From the NCBI RefSeq assembly GCF_001005215.1, contig NZ_LBNQ01000040.1, forward strand, positions 101,854 through 165,853: a stretch of DNA of 64,000 nt, given 5' to 3'. The translations under genes were made by a program, and so were the position numbers. Shown one piece after another: positions 39,701 to 48,541 of this stretch (position 1 is its first letter; the number at the start of each line of letters is the position of its first letter). Below the pieces are notes generated by a model. The model was not told the origin of the DNA and ran no database searches. It saw only the letters and a list, made by a program, of their open reading frames with translations. This DNA is from Lampropedia cohaerens. GTDB lineage: Bacteria; Pseudomonadota; Gammaproteobacteria; Burkholderiales; Burkholderiaceae_C.

Positions 39701-40936
39701 GGCAGCTTCGGTGACGGCGAGCTGACCGAGCGCCTGCGCCACTGGGTGCGTGGCAAAACCGGGCTGGAGATCAAGGCTACCGATTTCAAGACCGATATGC
39801 TCAGCCCTCACCTGTTCATGAACTTTCGCGTCGTGGACGAGCATGGCCGCCAGCTGGGGCAGGGCCGCAATCTCGCAGCACTCAAGGCCGAACTGGGGCA
39901 GCAGGCGCGCGGCGCATTCCAGGCGCTGGCGGGACTGAAGCTCGCGCGTCAGCCCGAGCCGGCCCAGGCAGCACCGCCTGCCGAGGAGGCGCCTGCAAGC
40001 ACCACCGCAGCGCCGGGGCGCGGCGTCCGCCGTGCCGCTGGCAGCGCCACCGCGGACGCCGCGCCGCCGAATCCGCACGGTGAGCCCGAGCAGCGCCACG
40101 TCGAATGGGACTTTGGCGAACTGCCGGAAATCATGGAATGGGGCAGAGGCAGCCGCAGGCTGGTGGGCTTTCCCGCGCTGGTCGACCAGGGCGATGCCGT
40201 CACCATCGAAGTGTTCGACGAGCCGGAGGCGGCCGCCAGGGTGCATCGCAAGGGGCTGGTGCGGCTGTTTGCCCTGCAGGTCAAGGATGCGCTGAAGTAC
40301 CTGGAAAAAAATATTCCTGACCTGCAGAAGATGGCCATGGCCTACATGCCGCTGGGCACGGCGGAGGAGTTGCGCGCGCAGATTCTGACCGTCGCGCTGG
40401 AGTTGGCTTTTCTACAGGAGCCCCTGCCGATCGATGCCGCCCAGTTCGCGCAACGCCTGCAGGATGGCCGTCCGCGCCTGAGCCTGCTGGCGCAGGAGGT
40501 GGCGCGCCTGGTGGGCCAGGTCCTGACCGAGTACGCGCAGGTGGTGCGCAAGCTTAAGGACACCAAGGGCGCCGACGGCGCCGTGGCGGACATCCGCCAG
40601 CAGCTGGCGCGCCTCATGACCAAGCAATTCGTGCAGGAAACGCCGCAGGCTGCGCTCAAGCACTTTCCGCGCTACCTCAAGGCCATGCAGATGCGGCTGG
40701 ACAAGTACCGCGAGGATCCGGTGCGTGATCAGAGCCGCCAGCGGGAAATTGCGCCATTGGAGGCGCGCTACTGGAAGAAGCTGGCGGAACGTCGTGGCCA
40801 GAGCGATGCTGCGCTGCAGGACTACCGCTGGCTGCTTGAGGAGCTGCGCGTAAGCCTGTTCGCGCAGCAACTGCGCACGCCGCAGCCGGTCTCGGTCAAG
40901 CGGCTGGAGAAAGTGTGGGCACAGGTGGTGGGCTGA
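36797..40936 (+). CDS. hrpA: ATP-dependent RNA helicase HrpA
   Basis: DEAH-box helicase, 1379 aa from ATG 36797. Walker A GETGSGKTTQ is at residues 62-71, DEAH at about 171-174, then SAT, TNVAETSLTVPG and QRSGRSGRV motifs. A helicase-associated domain and the long C-terminal DUF3418 region follow. A stretch of Ala/Arg-rich low complexity (about residues 545-600) interrupts the middle and another (about 1050-1090) lies in the C-terminal half. In relatives HrpA helps resolve stalled or collided ribosomes. Confidence 0.95.
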   Translation: MASNGSPDSRDLSPAMQPTPDADSPATVAPLPISFPENLPVSARRHEIARALRDHQVIIVSGETGSGKTTQLPKIALALGRGLGRGYKDAKTGRRGQWIGHTQPRRMAASSVAKRIAEELDTPLGEVVGYKVRFNDRLGPAARVKLMTDGILLAETQTDPLLKAYDTLIIDEAHERSLNIDFLLGYLKQILPRRPDLKVVITSATIDADRFAQHFASRKGPAPVIAVSGRTYPVEIRYRPFEESRDTDLNTAIADAVDELWQGRAAGDILVFLPGEREIREAADHLQKHLARDDGKRHSVVLPLFARLSQAEQDRVFETGGPPRVVLATNVAETSLTVPGVRYVIDAGTARVKRYSYRNKVEQLLVEPISQAAANQRSGRSGRVADGIAIRLYDEESFASRPPYTDPEILRSSLAGVILRMKSLGLGAVEDFPFLEAPSPRAITDGYQLLQELGAMDERNSLTEIGQQMARLPLDPRVARMLLEARRRGALAEVLVVAAALSVQDVRDRPLDKQAQADQQHARFDDEKSEFVSYLKLWQWLHDAREGRAAALPSARQQAQAGKARRSHAALPVAQRSAAGPLEADGSAATSGAQQGPRLSNRQYEQLLRSSFINVRRVREWRDIHQQLTAAVAEQGWKVQEQQAPASYEALHLSLLAGLLGNVGVRQDDNDWYLGARGIKFYRHPGARLRKKPGRWVVAAELVETTRLFGRQLANIEPQWLEEVGAHLLKKQLLEPHWEQKAGEAVALERATLYGLVVYSGRKVPYERVDPAAAREIMIRQALVQGDYAPEWERKFPFLATNRKRIAQVQAIEHKSRRQDVLVDDELIYAFYDRHIPEAVANGRQLEAWYRQERRQTPTLLELQKDELMRHEAAGVTTQAFPPTIKLAGMDLSVSYLHEPGNPRDGVTVTIPLYALNQVQEARCDWLVPGMLAAKVQALLKSLPQRPRSRLLPLAETAATIARTWLEDGSFGDGELTERLRHWVRGKTGLEIKATDFKTDMLSPHLFMNFRVVDEHGRQLGQGRNLAALKAELGQQARGAFQALAGLKLARQPEPAQAAPPAEEAPASTTAAPGRGVRRAAGSATADAAPPNPHGEPEQRHVEWDFGELPEIMEWGRGSRRLVGFPALVDQGDAVTIEVFDEPEAAARVHRKGLVRLFALQVKDALKYLEKNIPDLQKMAMAYMPLGTAEELRAQILTVALELAFLQEPLPIDAAQFAQRLQDGRPRLSLLAQEVARLVGQVLTEYAQVVRKLKDTKGADGAVADIRQQLARLMTKQFVQETPQAALKHFPRYLKAMQMRLDKYREDPVRDQSRQREIAPLEARYWKKLAERRGQSDAALQDYRWLLEELRVSLFAQQLRTPQPVSVKRLEKVWAQVVG

Positions 40937-41089
40937 TCGGAACGAAGCCGCGCGTCTGCGCGTTGCTCCACGGCAGAAGTTGTAACGCATCCCCAACAAG
41001 CCCTCTGCCCTGGAGCGCCGCGCTCGTAGGGGCTGCTGGCCGCACGCGCGATGCCTGAGATCGTACCCCCTGGCTGGTCAACGCGTCCT

Positions 41090-41112
41090 ATGCAAAGATC
41101 GTAAACAGGTTC
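41090..41112 (-). repeat. Dispersed intergenic repeat, copy C
   Basis: The minus strand reads GAACCTGTTTACGATCTTTGCAT from 41112 to 41090 (given here as two parts: GAACCTGTTTACGATC and TTTGCAT). It shares the 11-mer ATGCAAAGATC with the left end of the REPIN-like element at 17187-17302. It lies immediately upstream of the rplM promoter. Confidence 0.5.
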
Positions 41113-41123
41113 CAAACAACCGC

Positions 41124-41137
41124 TATAATGCGCGGTT
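41124..41137 (+). promoter_or_regulatory. rplM-rpsI promoter -10 element
   Basis: A perfect TATAAT (41124-41129) followed by a G/C-rich discriminator (GCGCGG), as is usual for ribosomal protein promoters. A start is expected near 41136. A convincing -35 hexamer is not visible at 17 bp. The 14-mer is identical to that at the hemA start. Confidence 0.65.
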
Positions 41138-41146
41138 TGCAGCGAA

Positions 41147-41194
41147 TTTGCCCCGCGGCAAATGGCCTTGGCTTGTCATCGGTTTGATGGCAAG
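41147..41194 (+). promoter_or_regulatory. Structured 5' leader of rplM (two stem-loops)
   Basis: Two adjacent hairpins are predicted in the leader RNA: TTTGCC/GGCAAA (41147-41152 with 41157-41162, loop CCGC) and CTTGTCATC/GATGGCAAG (41172-41180 with 41186-41194, loop GGTTT, one G-U pair). The leader is about 150 nt. Autoregulation of rplM-rpsI by L13 is known in Escherichia coli, so a similar role is plausible but unproven here. Confidence 0.5.
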
Positions 41195-41285
41195 TCAGGC
41201 ACGTCCCACCTAAGAGGCTCCATCATCACAGAAGAGCACCGACCGTGGCAGTAGGGCAGCTTTACCATTCTTGACAGGAAACCAC

Positions 41286-41714
41286 ATGTCTACATTCAGC
41301 GCAAAACCCGCTGAGGTGCAACATGAGTGGTTTGTGATTGACGCCACCGACAAGGTGCTCGGCCGGGTAGCCAGCGAAGTTGCCCTCCGTCTGCGCGGCA
41401 AACACAAAGCCATTTATACGCCTCACGTCGATACCGGCGACTACATCGTCGTCATCAACGCCTCCAAGCTCCGCGTCACTGGTAACAAGGCCACGGACAA
41501 GGTGTACTACCGCCATACGGGCTATCCTGGCGGCATCCGCTCCACCAACTTCCGCGACATGCAGGCCAAGCACCCCGGCCGCGCGCTCGAGAAGGCCGTC
41601 AAGGGCATGCTGCCCAAGGGGCCGCTGGGCTACGCCATGATCAAGAAACTCAAGGTCTATGGTGGCGCCGAGCATCCCCATACCGCCCAACAGCCCAAAG
41701 TGCTGGAAATCTAA
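41286..41714 (+). CDS. rplM: 50S ribosomal protein L13
   Basis: Early-assembling large-subunit protein. The product is exactly 142 aa, the standard size, from ATG 41286 with an AGGAAA upstream. [16 protein letters not shown] at the start and [12 protein letters not shown] and [12 protein letters not shown] in the second half are diagnostic. It is followed after 11 bp by rpsI, the universal pairing. Confidence 0.98.
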   Translation: MSTFSAKPAEVQHEWFVIDATDKVLGRVASEVALRLRGKHKAIYTPHVDTGDYIVVINASKLRVTGNKATDKVYYRHTGYPGGIRSTNFRDMQAKHPGRALEKAVKGMLPKGPLGYAMIKKLKVYGGAEHPHTAQQPKVLEI

Positions 41715-41725
41715 GGAGCGCAGAG

Positions 41726-42121
41726 ATGGCAATTGGTGATTGGAACAATGGCACGGGCCGCCGCAAGTCCAGCGTGGCACGTGTTTTCCTGAAGAAGGGC
41801 TCTGGCAAGATCATGGTCAACGGCAAGCCGATCGAAGAATACTTCGGTCGCGAGACCTCCATCATGATCGCCAAGCAGCCGCTGGCGTTGACGAACCACC
41901 TCGAATCCTTCGATGTGCAGATCAATGTCCATGGTGGTGGTGAATCGGGCCAGGCCGGTGCTGTGCGTCACGGCATCACGCGTGCGCTGATCGACTATGA
42001 CGAGACGCTCAAGCCCGCACTGAGCGCCGCTGGCTACGTCACGCGCGATGCGCGCGAAGTGGAACGCAAGAAGGTCGGCCTGCATTCCGCACGCCGCCGC
42101 AAGCAGTTCTCCAAGCGTTGA
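41726..42121 (+). CDS. rpsI: 30S ribosomal protein S9
   Basis: Small-subunit protein whose C-terminal tail reaches the P-site tRNA. The 131-residue product has [14 protein letters not shown] near the start and ends with the basic tail [10 protein letters not shown], as expected. An AAGGAG precedes the start. A strong terminator follows at 42183, closing the rplM-rpsI operon. Confidence 0.98.
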   Translation: MAIGDWNNGTGRRKSSVARVFLKKGSGKIMVNGKPIEEYFGRETSIMIAKQPLALTNHLESFDVQINVHGGGESGQAGAVRHGITRALIDYDETLKPALSAAGYVTRDAREVERKKVGLHSARRRKQFSKR

Positions 42122-42182
42122 GGCATCGCAGCGGCCTTGCCGCTGCATGTGTGCCGGCCGCCCGAACGGGGCAGCCGAGAGA

Positions 42183-42209
42183 AGCCACCGCATCGCGCGG
42201 TGGCTTTTT
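42183..42209 (+). terminator. Rho-independent terminator of rplM-rpsI
   Basis: AGCCACCGC (42183-42191) pairs perfectly with GCGGTGGCT (42197-42205) over a 5-base loop and runs into a T-tract to 42209. Confidence 0.92.
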
Positions 42210-42379
42210 GCATGGTGTCTACGCTGTGCAACCATCTCGCTGGCAGAAACCAGATGCCCAGCGCAGTTTCCATTTTTGGCCTACCATCGGTCCATTGGTG
42301 ATGCGACTCGGCTGTGCCGGGGCGTCACGCGATTGTTTATGCTCCCCCTTTCACTGCTTGCTGTGCAGGAGAAATCATC

Positions 42380-42745
42380 ATGAATGCTGTTGTCGAGTCT
42401 GCCCCTACGGAAATGCCCGCTCCCATCGTCTTTACCGATGCAGCTGCGGCCAAGGTGGCAGATCTGATCGCCGAGGAAGGAAATCCCGATCTGAAGCTGC
42501 GTGTGTTCGTCCAGGGCGGTGGCTGTTCGGGTTTTCAGTATGGTTTCACGTTCGATGAAATCGCAAATGAAGACGACACGACCATGACCAAGAATGGCGT
42601 ATCGCTGCTGATCGACGCAATGAGCTACCAATATCTGGTCGGCGCCGAGATCGACTACAAGGAAGACTTGCAGGGAGCGCAGTTCGTCATCAAGAACCCG
42701 AACGCATCCACGACTTGCGGCTGCGGATCGAGCTTTTCCGTCTGA
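42380..42745 (+). CDS. erpA: Iron-sulfur cluster insertion protein ErpA
   Basis: A-type carrier that delivers Fe-S clusters to apoproteins, including isoprenoid-synthesis enzymes. The three ligand cysteines are in [12 protein letters not shown] and [11 protein letters not shown] at the C-terminus. ATG at 42380 is preceded by AGGAG and gives 121 aa. It stands alone between terminators, downstream of rpsI, which is a usual position in Betaproteobacteria. Confidence 0.95.
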   Translation: MNAVVESAPTEMPAPIVFTDAAAAKVADLIAEEGNPDLKLRVFVQGGGCSGFQYGFTFDEIANEDDTTMTKNGVSLLIDAMSYQYLVGAEIDYKEDLQGAQFVIKNPNASTTCGCGSSFSV

Positions 42746-42808
42746 TGCCGCGCAAGCGGTAGCGCGGCAGCTGAGTGTATGCAGTCTGCGCCGCGCAGAA
42801 GTGCATAC

Positions 42809-42835
42809 AAAAACCGCCTGTTGGGGCGGTTTTTG
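42809..42835. terminator. Bidirectional terminator between erpA and the DUF349 gene
   Basis: AAAAACCGCC (42809-42818) pairs with GGCGGTTTTT (42825-42834) over a 6-base loop. The A-run and T-run make it usable in both directions, as expected between convergent genes. Confidence 0.9.
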
Positions 42836-42868
42836 TTGGGTGCAGGCTGCCTATCCGATCTGTGGACG

Positions 42869-45511
42869 TCAACCTCGTCGGAGCAACACTTTGAGCGCTG
42901 CCTGCAGGCGCTTGGCAGAGGCATCGTCAGCGGCACCGGCCAGGACAGTGGCAACATCCTCGCTCCATGTCTCGGCCGGCCCAGGCGCATGGCGCTGGGT
43001 GAGCAATTCCAGCTGCAAAGCCCGACGGGCCGATAGATGTTCGGCAGGTGTTGGCACTTCCGCAGCAATTTCCAGCCGCAGGAGCGCCTTGGCTGCCTGC
43101 TGCGTGTTGGGAGCCGGGTCCGCGGCAACGGCACTCTTCCAGGCATTGGCCTGGCTCGCAGTCAGCTTGCGGCCCAACTGAGCGGCAGCGGGTACGGCCT
43201 GTGCATCGCGTGTCTGCCAGGCGTGCAGCAATTGCGTAATGCTTTCGCCGTGGGCCTGTGCGGCGAGCTTGCGCAATGTGGCCAGGGCATTTTCCATGGC
43301 CGTGCGCTGGGCGCGAAAAGCCTTGTCCCCCAGTCGCGGCGCAAGAGGGGCGCGTTCGGCACGGGGTGCGCGAGCACCGCGCTCGGCGCCCGCACTCCGC
43401 GGCGCTTGCCGGCCTTCGCCATGGCGGCCCGTACTGCTCACAGAAGCGGCTGCGCCGACCTGGGCACTGGGGCGATCGTCGCCGCGCACTGCGACGACCG
43501 GTTTTGGCGCAGGAGATGCAGTTCCGGCGTTGTCAGGCGCCGCTTCGGCGGTAGTGGACGCCGCGTCTGCAGTAGCAGCAGATGGGGCTGCATCAGCGCT
43601 GGAAGCAGAGCTTTCGCTCCCCCCTTCAACGGGCGTTCGGATGACGTGTTGCAAAGCATCCATGGCGCTGTGAATGGCTTGCGCGTTGCCGCTAGCGCAG
43701 GCTTGCTCCAGCGCCTTGGCGGCGTCCAGCACTCGCTGGTCGTGGGCCGAGATGGCCTGTTGGTGCTGCTGGCGCTGTTCGCTCTTGCGGTTGAAGGCCT
43801 CATCGAGCGGCTGGCGGAAGGCATCCCACAATTTCTGCTCAAGTTTGCGTTCAAGGGGAACGGCCTGGGCTTCGGCTTGCCAGCGCTGCTGCAGGGCTTT
43901 GACGGCGCGCACGTCCAGTGGCTCAGTGGCAGCGAGTGCCTTGGCTTCCTCAATCATTTCGCGGCGCTTTAGCGTGCTGGCCTTGCGGGCGGCGTCCAGC
44001 GGCGCGGAGGCTGCATCCCAGGCCTGCTTCCAACTGGCTTGCAAGGCGGTGAACACCTTGTCGCTGACATGCCCCGCATTGCGCCAGCGGTTGGCGAACT
44101 GCTGCAGCTGACGCTGCAGCGCCTTGAGGTCCACCGGTTCGCTCAGCGTGGCGGCAAAAGCGCGCAATTCGTCAATGATGGCTTGGCGCTCGGCCTTGTG
44201 GGCTTGGCTTTCGGCCTTGACCTTGCCCAGCCATTCGTCCACGACGGCGCGGACCTTGGAAATTGCCTCATCGAAGCGTTTCCAGAGGTGGCCATTGGGT
44301 GGGCTGGTGCGGTCGATCTGGCGCCATTGTTCATGCAGCTCGCGCACGGCCAGCTGCAGCGACTTGCTGCCGGCAACGGGTTTGCCGTCGGGCGACTGCA
44401 GCAGCCGTTCTGCGCGCGCAATCAGCTCCTCACGCACCTGGTTGGCGCCCCAGCGTGCCCAGCCTTGCAGGTCGCCGGCATCGATGAGCGCCTGGTTGAT
44501 GCGTTTTTCCAATTCGGCGTCCACACTGCCTTGCACTTCCTTGAGCTGCTCGCGCAGCTTGGCAGCTGCCTGGGCACTCTGCTTGGCCTGGCCCTGCTTG
44601 ATGGTGCGCTCCAGCGTCGCGACTGCGGCAATCACCGCTTCGCGCTGTGCTTGCGTCAGTTCGACGCTGGGCGCTGGCTCGGCCACCATGCCGTGCAGTG
44701 CGCGCAATTCATCGGCCCAGACCTGCACCTGCGGCAAGAGTGCCTGCGGATCCTCGGCGGCAGCCCTGGCCTGGGCAATGGCCGCGGAGAACGCCTCGAA
44801 CACCAGCGCAAGCTGCGCACGCGAGCTTTCCAGCGCGTTGGCATGGCGCGGTTCGACGCTGCGCCACAGTGGTGAGTCGGTCAGCTCCTGCGCGTGCGTG
44901 TTCCACTTCTGGACGTCCTGCGCGAGCGCCTCCTGCGCCTGCGCCGCGTGCTGCCAGGGCTTGGTGGAGAGCACGTCGATGCGCTGCGCCAGCAGCACGG
45001 CGGCTTCCTTTTGCACCATAGCCTTGTGCTGCAGCTCTTCGAGTTGCTTGACCTGCTCGGCAATGCGGCTGCGCAAGCTGGCCAGTGGCTCCTTCGACAG
45101 TGGCGCGCCAGCCTTGGCGGCATCGCGCAGCCAGGCCATGCCGTCGGCAATGTGGAAGTTCTCGGCGGCGAGAATCTTCTCGGCCTTGGCGGCCCAGTCC
45201 TGGGCGGCTTCTTCCTGTTGTTGGGATTGGCGAATGTCGTTCATACGTTGTCGGATGGGTTTGGCTGCGCCCTGGTCGCGCGCGCTCAAGGCTTTGTAGA
45301 CGGTTTGCAAAAGCGCCGGCTCGGGGTTGCTGGCCAGCCAGCTGGCCACGCGCTGTTGCCGTTGGGCGGAATTGTCGGCCGAAAAGATGCCGCCTGTCAC
45401 CTCATCAAGTGGATGGGACGCTGCCACTGGCGCGGTACGGGTTGGTGACGACTGTACGGGAGGCGGGGCATCGACCGTTTTGCTGCGCGAGAAAATCGAG
45501 AACAGGGGCAT
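42869..45511 (-). CDS. DUF349-domain protein
   Basis: An 880-residue, mostly alpha-helical protein containing several DUF349 repeats of about 70 residues each; recognisable repeats include LWDAFRQPLDEAF and LWKRFDEAISKVRAVVDEWL. Between about residues 640 and 720 there is an Ala/Ser/Pro-rich low-complexity linker. No signal peptide or membrane segment. The family is widespread in Burkholderiales and of unknown function. Convergent with erpA and upstream of nothing else in its direction. Confidence 0.85.
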   Translation of the reverse strand: MPLFSIFSRSKTVDAPPPVQSSPTRTAPVAASHPLDEVTGGIFSADNSAQRQQRVASWLASNPEPALLQTVYKALSARDQGAAKPIRQRMNDIRQSQQQEEAAQDWAAKAEKILAAENFHIADGMAWLRDAAKAGAPLSKEPLASLRSRIAEQVKQLEELQHKAMVQKEAAVLLAQRIDVLSTKPWQHAAQAQEALAQDVQKWNTHAQELTDSPLWRSVEPRHANALESSRAQLALVFEAFSAAIAQARAAAEDPQALLPQVQVWADELRALHGMVAEPAPSVELTQAQREAVIAAVATLERTIKQGQAKQSAQAAAKLREQLKEVQGSVDAELEKRINQALIDAGDLQGWARWGANQVREELIARAERLLQSPDGKPVAGSKSLQLAVRELHEQWRQIDRTSPPNGHLWKRFDEAISKVRAVVDEWLGKVKAESQAHKAERQAIIDELRAFAATLSEPVDLKALQRQLQQFANRWRNAGHVSDKVFTALQASWKQAWDAASAPLDAARKASTLKRREMIEEAKALAATEPLDVRAVKALQQRWQAEAQAVPLERKLEQKLWDAFRQPLDEAFNRKSEQRQQHQQAISAHDQRVLDAAKALEQACASGNAQAIHSAMDALQHVIRTPVEGGSESSASSADAAPSAATADAASTTAEAAPDNAGTASPAPKPVVAVRGDDRPSAQVGAAASVSSTGRHGEGRQAPRSAGAERGARAPRAERAPLAPRLGDKAFRAQRTAMENALATLRKLAAQAHGESITQLLHAWQTRDAQAVPAAAQLGRKLTASQANAWKSAVAADPAPNTQQAAKALLRLEIAAEVPTPAEHLSARRALQLELLTQRHAPGPAETWSEDVATVLAGAADDASAKRLQAALKVLLRRG

Positions 45512-45577
45512 GGCGAAGCGACGCGGAAACAGTCAGGCACCAGGCGGAAACTGGTGCCCATGCAATGGAGGAAATGC

Positions 45578-46495
45578 TCACTCACCAGCCGGTGCGGCCT
45601 GCGCGGGGGGAGCGATGCCCAGAATCTGGCGCAATGCGTTGCTGCGCGTGGCGACCTCGTTCTTGGCCGCGGCGCTGGCAAACTTGCTGTACTTGGAGAG
45701 AATGGGCACCATCTGGCCATAGATACGCGGTGCTGCGGCCATGCATTCGCCCTGGAACAGGTAGTCGGCCTCGCCGCTGAAGTTGCCCATCAGACCACCG
45801 GCTTCGGTGACCAGCAGGCTGCCGGCAGCGACATCCCAGGGGCTCAGGCCCGACTCGAAAAAGCCATCGGAAAAGCCTGCCGCCACGTAGGCCAGATCCA
45901 GCGCGGCAGCGCCCGGGCGGCGCAACCCGGCGGTGCGTTGCGAGAACTCGGTGAAGATCTGCAGGTACTGTGCGTAGTCGTCGCCCGTGCGGAAGGGAAA
46001 GCCCGTGGAGATCAGGCAGTCCTTGAGCTGGGTGCGCTTGCTCACGCGGATGCGGCGGTCGTTGAGAAATGCACCGCGTCCTGCCGTGGCGGTAAACAGA
46101 TCGTTGCGCGCCGGATCGTAGACGACTGCCTGCTCGATGCGGCCCTTGTAGGACAGCGCAATGCTGACGGCATAAACCGGAAAGCCATGGATGAAGTTGG
46201 TCGTGCCGTCGAGCGGGTCAATGATCCAGAGGTGGTCCGCATCGGCCTTGCCGTGCTTGCGGCCACTCTCCTCGGCAAGAATGCCATGCTCCGGGTAGGC
46301 GCCCAGCAAGGTCTGCACGATGGCTTCTTCCGAGGCGGTGTCCACTTCAGTGACGAAGTCGTTGATCTGCTTTTGCGACACGCGCACGGCTTCCACATCC
46401 AGCGCGGCGCGATTAATGATGCTGCCTGCGGCGCGCGCAGCCTTGATGGCCACGTTCAGCATGGGATGGAGTGTGGAGGTGATGGTGGTACTCAT
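45578..46495 (-). CDS. suhB: Inositol monophosphatase family protein (SuhB)
   Basis: Mg-dependent inositol-1-phosphatase; in Escherichia coli SuhB also joins rRNA antitermination complexes. The metal-binding signature [12 protein letters not shown] and the C-terminal [19 protein letters not shown] block are both present, with [11 protein letters not shown] upstream. ATG at 46495 gives 305 aa. It is divergent from trmJ, a conserved arrangement in Betaproteobacteria. A short Ala/Pro-rich tail ends the protein. Confidence 0.93.
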   Translation of the reverse strand: MSTTITSTLHPMLNVAIKAARAAGSIINRAALDVEAVRVSQKQINDFVTEVDTASEEAIVQTLLGAYPEHGILAEESGRKHGKADADHLWIIDPLDGTTNFIHGFPVYAVSIALSYKGRIEQAVVYDPARNDLFTATAGRGAFLNDRRIRVSKRTQLKDCLISTGFPFRTGDDYAQYLQIFTEFSQRTAGLRRPGAAALDLAYVAAGFSDGFFESGLSPWDVAAGSLLVTEAGGLMGNFSGEADYLFQGECMAAAPRIYGQMVPILSKYSKFASAAAKNEVATRSNALRQILGIAPPAQAAPAGE

Positions 46496-46670
46496 GAGAG
46501 AAGGGGCGATAAACAAGAAGGCGCGGCGCCGCGCTGCAGGCACCGCTGACCGGTGCGATGCTCCAAGGCGGCACTTGCTGGTGCGAGAATGGCCGTCCTG
46601 TGCCTGCGCAAAGGGGGCATTTTACCCGTGCCATACTGTCCGTGCGGCCGATATCGCCGCTTGATTGCCG

Positions 46671-47468
46671 ATGTTTCACACTCGATTCGTTCTTGTCCAA
46701 ACCAGCCACGCCGGAAATGTCGGGGCCATAGCCCGAGCCATGCGAACCATGGGGTTCGTCGATTTGGTACTGGTGGCGCCGCGCTGGCCGGATGTGCTGC
46801 AGCATCAGGAGGCCATTGACCGCGCCAGCGGCGCGCACGATGTGCTGGAGCGGGCGCGTGTGGTGCAGACATTGGATGCAGCGCTTGATGGCATTCACCA
46901 CGTCTGTGCCACCGCCATGGTGCCGCGTGACTTCGGGCCGCCCACGCGGTCGCCGCGTGAGCACCTGCAGGCCCTGCCTGCGACACTGGCGGCACGCGCT
47001 GCGCCCGGGCAGGTGCCCGGCGTGGCCTTCGTGTTCGGCAGCGAGCGCTTTGGCATGCGCAACGAGGACGTCTACCGCTGCGATGTGGCGCTGCGGATTC
47101 CTACCGATGCCCAATTTGGCTCACTGAACATCGCGGCGGCCGTGCAAGTCATTGCCTACGAGTGGCGCCTGAGCCTGCAGGCCGCAGCCATGCTTGCTGA
47201 TGCTGCGCCGGCGCCAGCCGATACCGGGGGCGCGCAGCGTGCCGGTGCCGAGGCGCTGGCCGACGCGGCGACACTGGCCGGGATGCTGGCGCACTGGCAG
47301 GAGGGCTTGCAGGCATTGGGGTATCTGGATCCGAAGGCACCCAGGAAGCTCATGCCGCGACTGCGCCAGCTGTTCCTGCGCGCACAGCCGACCGAGCAGG
47401 AGATTCACATTCTGCGTGGAATCGCAAAGGCCATGCTGGAAGTTGCAGGCAAGTCCGCCGCACGCTGA
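46671..47468 (+). CDS. trmJ: tRNA (cytidine/uridine-2'-O-)-methyltransferase TrmJ
   Basis: SPOUT-class methyltransferase modifying the ribose at position 32 of tRNAs. FVLVQTSHAGNVGAIARAM opens the protein, and the knotted SAM-binding site is seen in FVFGSERFGMRNEDVYRCD and IPTDAQFGSLNIAAAVQVIA. ATG at 46671 gives 265 aa; a TTG two codons earlier is also in frame. The C-terminal extension after the knot is helical. Confidence 0.92.
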   Translation: MFHTRFVLVQTSHAGNVGAIARAMRTMGFVDLVLVAPRWPDVLQHQEAIDRASGAHDVLERARVVQTLDAALDGIHHVCATAMVPRDFGPPTRSPREHLQALPATLAARAAPGQVPGVAFVFGSERFGMRNEDVYRCDVALRIPTDAQFGSLNIAAAVQVIAYEWRLSLQAAAMLADAAPAPADTGGAQRAGAEALADAATLAGMLAHWQEGLQALGYLDPKAPRKLMPRLRQLFLRAQPTEQEIHILRGIAKAMLEVAGKSAAR

Positions 47469-47587
47469 GGCAGCTGTCTCGGCAATGTTTCCCATCCGTG
47501 CCTGCCATCGATGGCTTTTGCGCGCGGTTATGAACAATCTGGCACAGCTTGCGATAATCACGGGCTTTAGCTTTCTTTCGCCCCGCC

Positions 47588-48358
47588 ATGTTTGCCAGAT
47601 TGCGAGCCGACGTCCAAGCCATCCTGCAGCGCGATCCTGCCGCGCGCAACGCGTGGGAGGTACTGACGTGCTATCCCGGCCTGCACGCCATCTGGATGCA
47701 CCGCATCTCGCACTGGTTCTGGAACCATCGGTTGCGCTGGCTGGCGCGCATGAATTCGCATATTGCGCGCTTTCTCACGGGCATTGAGATCCATCCGGGC
47801 GCGAAGATCGCTTCCGGCGTGTTCATCGACCACGGCATGGGTGTGGTCATTGGCGAGACGGCCGAGGTGCAGGAGAACGTGACGATCTACCAGGGCGTAA
47901 CGCTGGGCGGCACGTCGCTGCACAAGGGCAGCAAACGCCATCCGACCATTGGCCGCGGCAGCATCATCGGCGCAGGCGCCCAGGTACTGGGCGGCTTTCA
48001 AGTGGGCGAGGGCGCGAAGATCGGCAGCAACGCGGTGGTCACCAAGCCGGTGCCGGCTGGTGCCACGGCGGTGGGCAATCCGGCGCGCATCATCCAGGCC
48101 GAGGTTGACGTGCGACGCGAGGCGGCGTCGGCGCGCATGGGTTTTAGCGCCTATGGCGTGACACAGACGGACGATCCCATGGCGCAGGCGATCAAGGGCC
48201 TGATCGATGCGGTGGCGGCGCAGGAGGAGCAACTCGCGGCGCTGCGCGCTGAGCTGGCGCAGTTGCGTGCGGCAGCCAGTGCCGCCGAGAAGGCCGCTGG
48301 CGCGACTGCCTGCGATCAGGCGGCGCTCGAGCGGCTGCGCCAGTTGGTGGATGAGTAG
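47588..48358 (+). CDS. cysE: Serine O-acetyltransferase
   Basis: Makes O-acetylserine from serine and acetyl-CoA, the carbon skeleton for cysteine and, in relatives, the precursor of the CysB inducer. A left-handed beta-helix of hexapeptide repeats includes [19 protein letters not shown] with the catalytic His, and [16 protein letters not shown]. The N-terminal domain is shortened, as in the plant-like short CysE class; the C-terminus has a helical extension. Length 256 aa. It completes the sulfur-assimilation genes of the window. Confidence 0.94.
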   Translation: MFARLRADVQAILQRDPAARNAWEVLTCYPGLHAIWMHRISHWFWNHRLRWLARMNSHIARFLTGIEIHPGAKIASGVFIDHGMGVVIGETAEVQENVTIYQGVTLGGTSLHKGSKRHPTIGRGSIIGAGAQVLGGFQVGEGAKIGSNAVVTKPVPAGATAVGNPARIIQAEVDVRREAASARMGFSAYGVTQTDDPMAQAIKGLIDAVAAQEEQLAALRAELAQLRAAASAAEKAAGATACDQAALERLRQLVDE

Positions 48359-48541
48359 TTCCCGCTCAGGCCGCGCCCGGCGGTGGCGTGGCGCGCAACG
48401 TGCAGGCAGATGGCACGACAGTCCTTTAGGTGACAAATCGCGGCGACGGCTTGGGAGTTACCCGGTGGGGCGCGGTGGTGGCGACCGATACCCTTGCGCT
48501 TGCTTGATCAGGTTTGTGGAACTACTGCAAGGAGACACCGC

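Larger units (their letters stand above)
40937..41285. other. Intergenic region and leader upstream of rplM
   Basis: A 349-bp gap after hrpA. It contains a dispersed repeat copy (41090-41112), the rplM -10 element (41124) and two stem-loops in the transcribed leader. No classical terminator for hrpA is visible in the first 100 bp. Confidence 0.7.

Noticed and set aside
48411..48426. TGGCACG upstream of the liv operon as a sigma-54 promoter
   Set aside because: The -24 half is perfect but the -12 half reads TCCTT instead of TTGCA.
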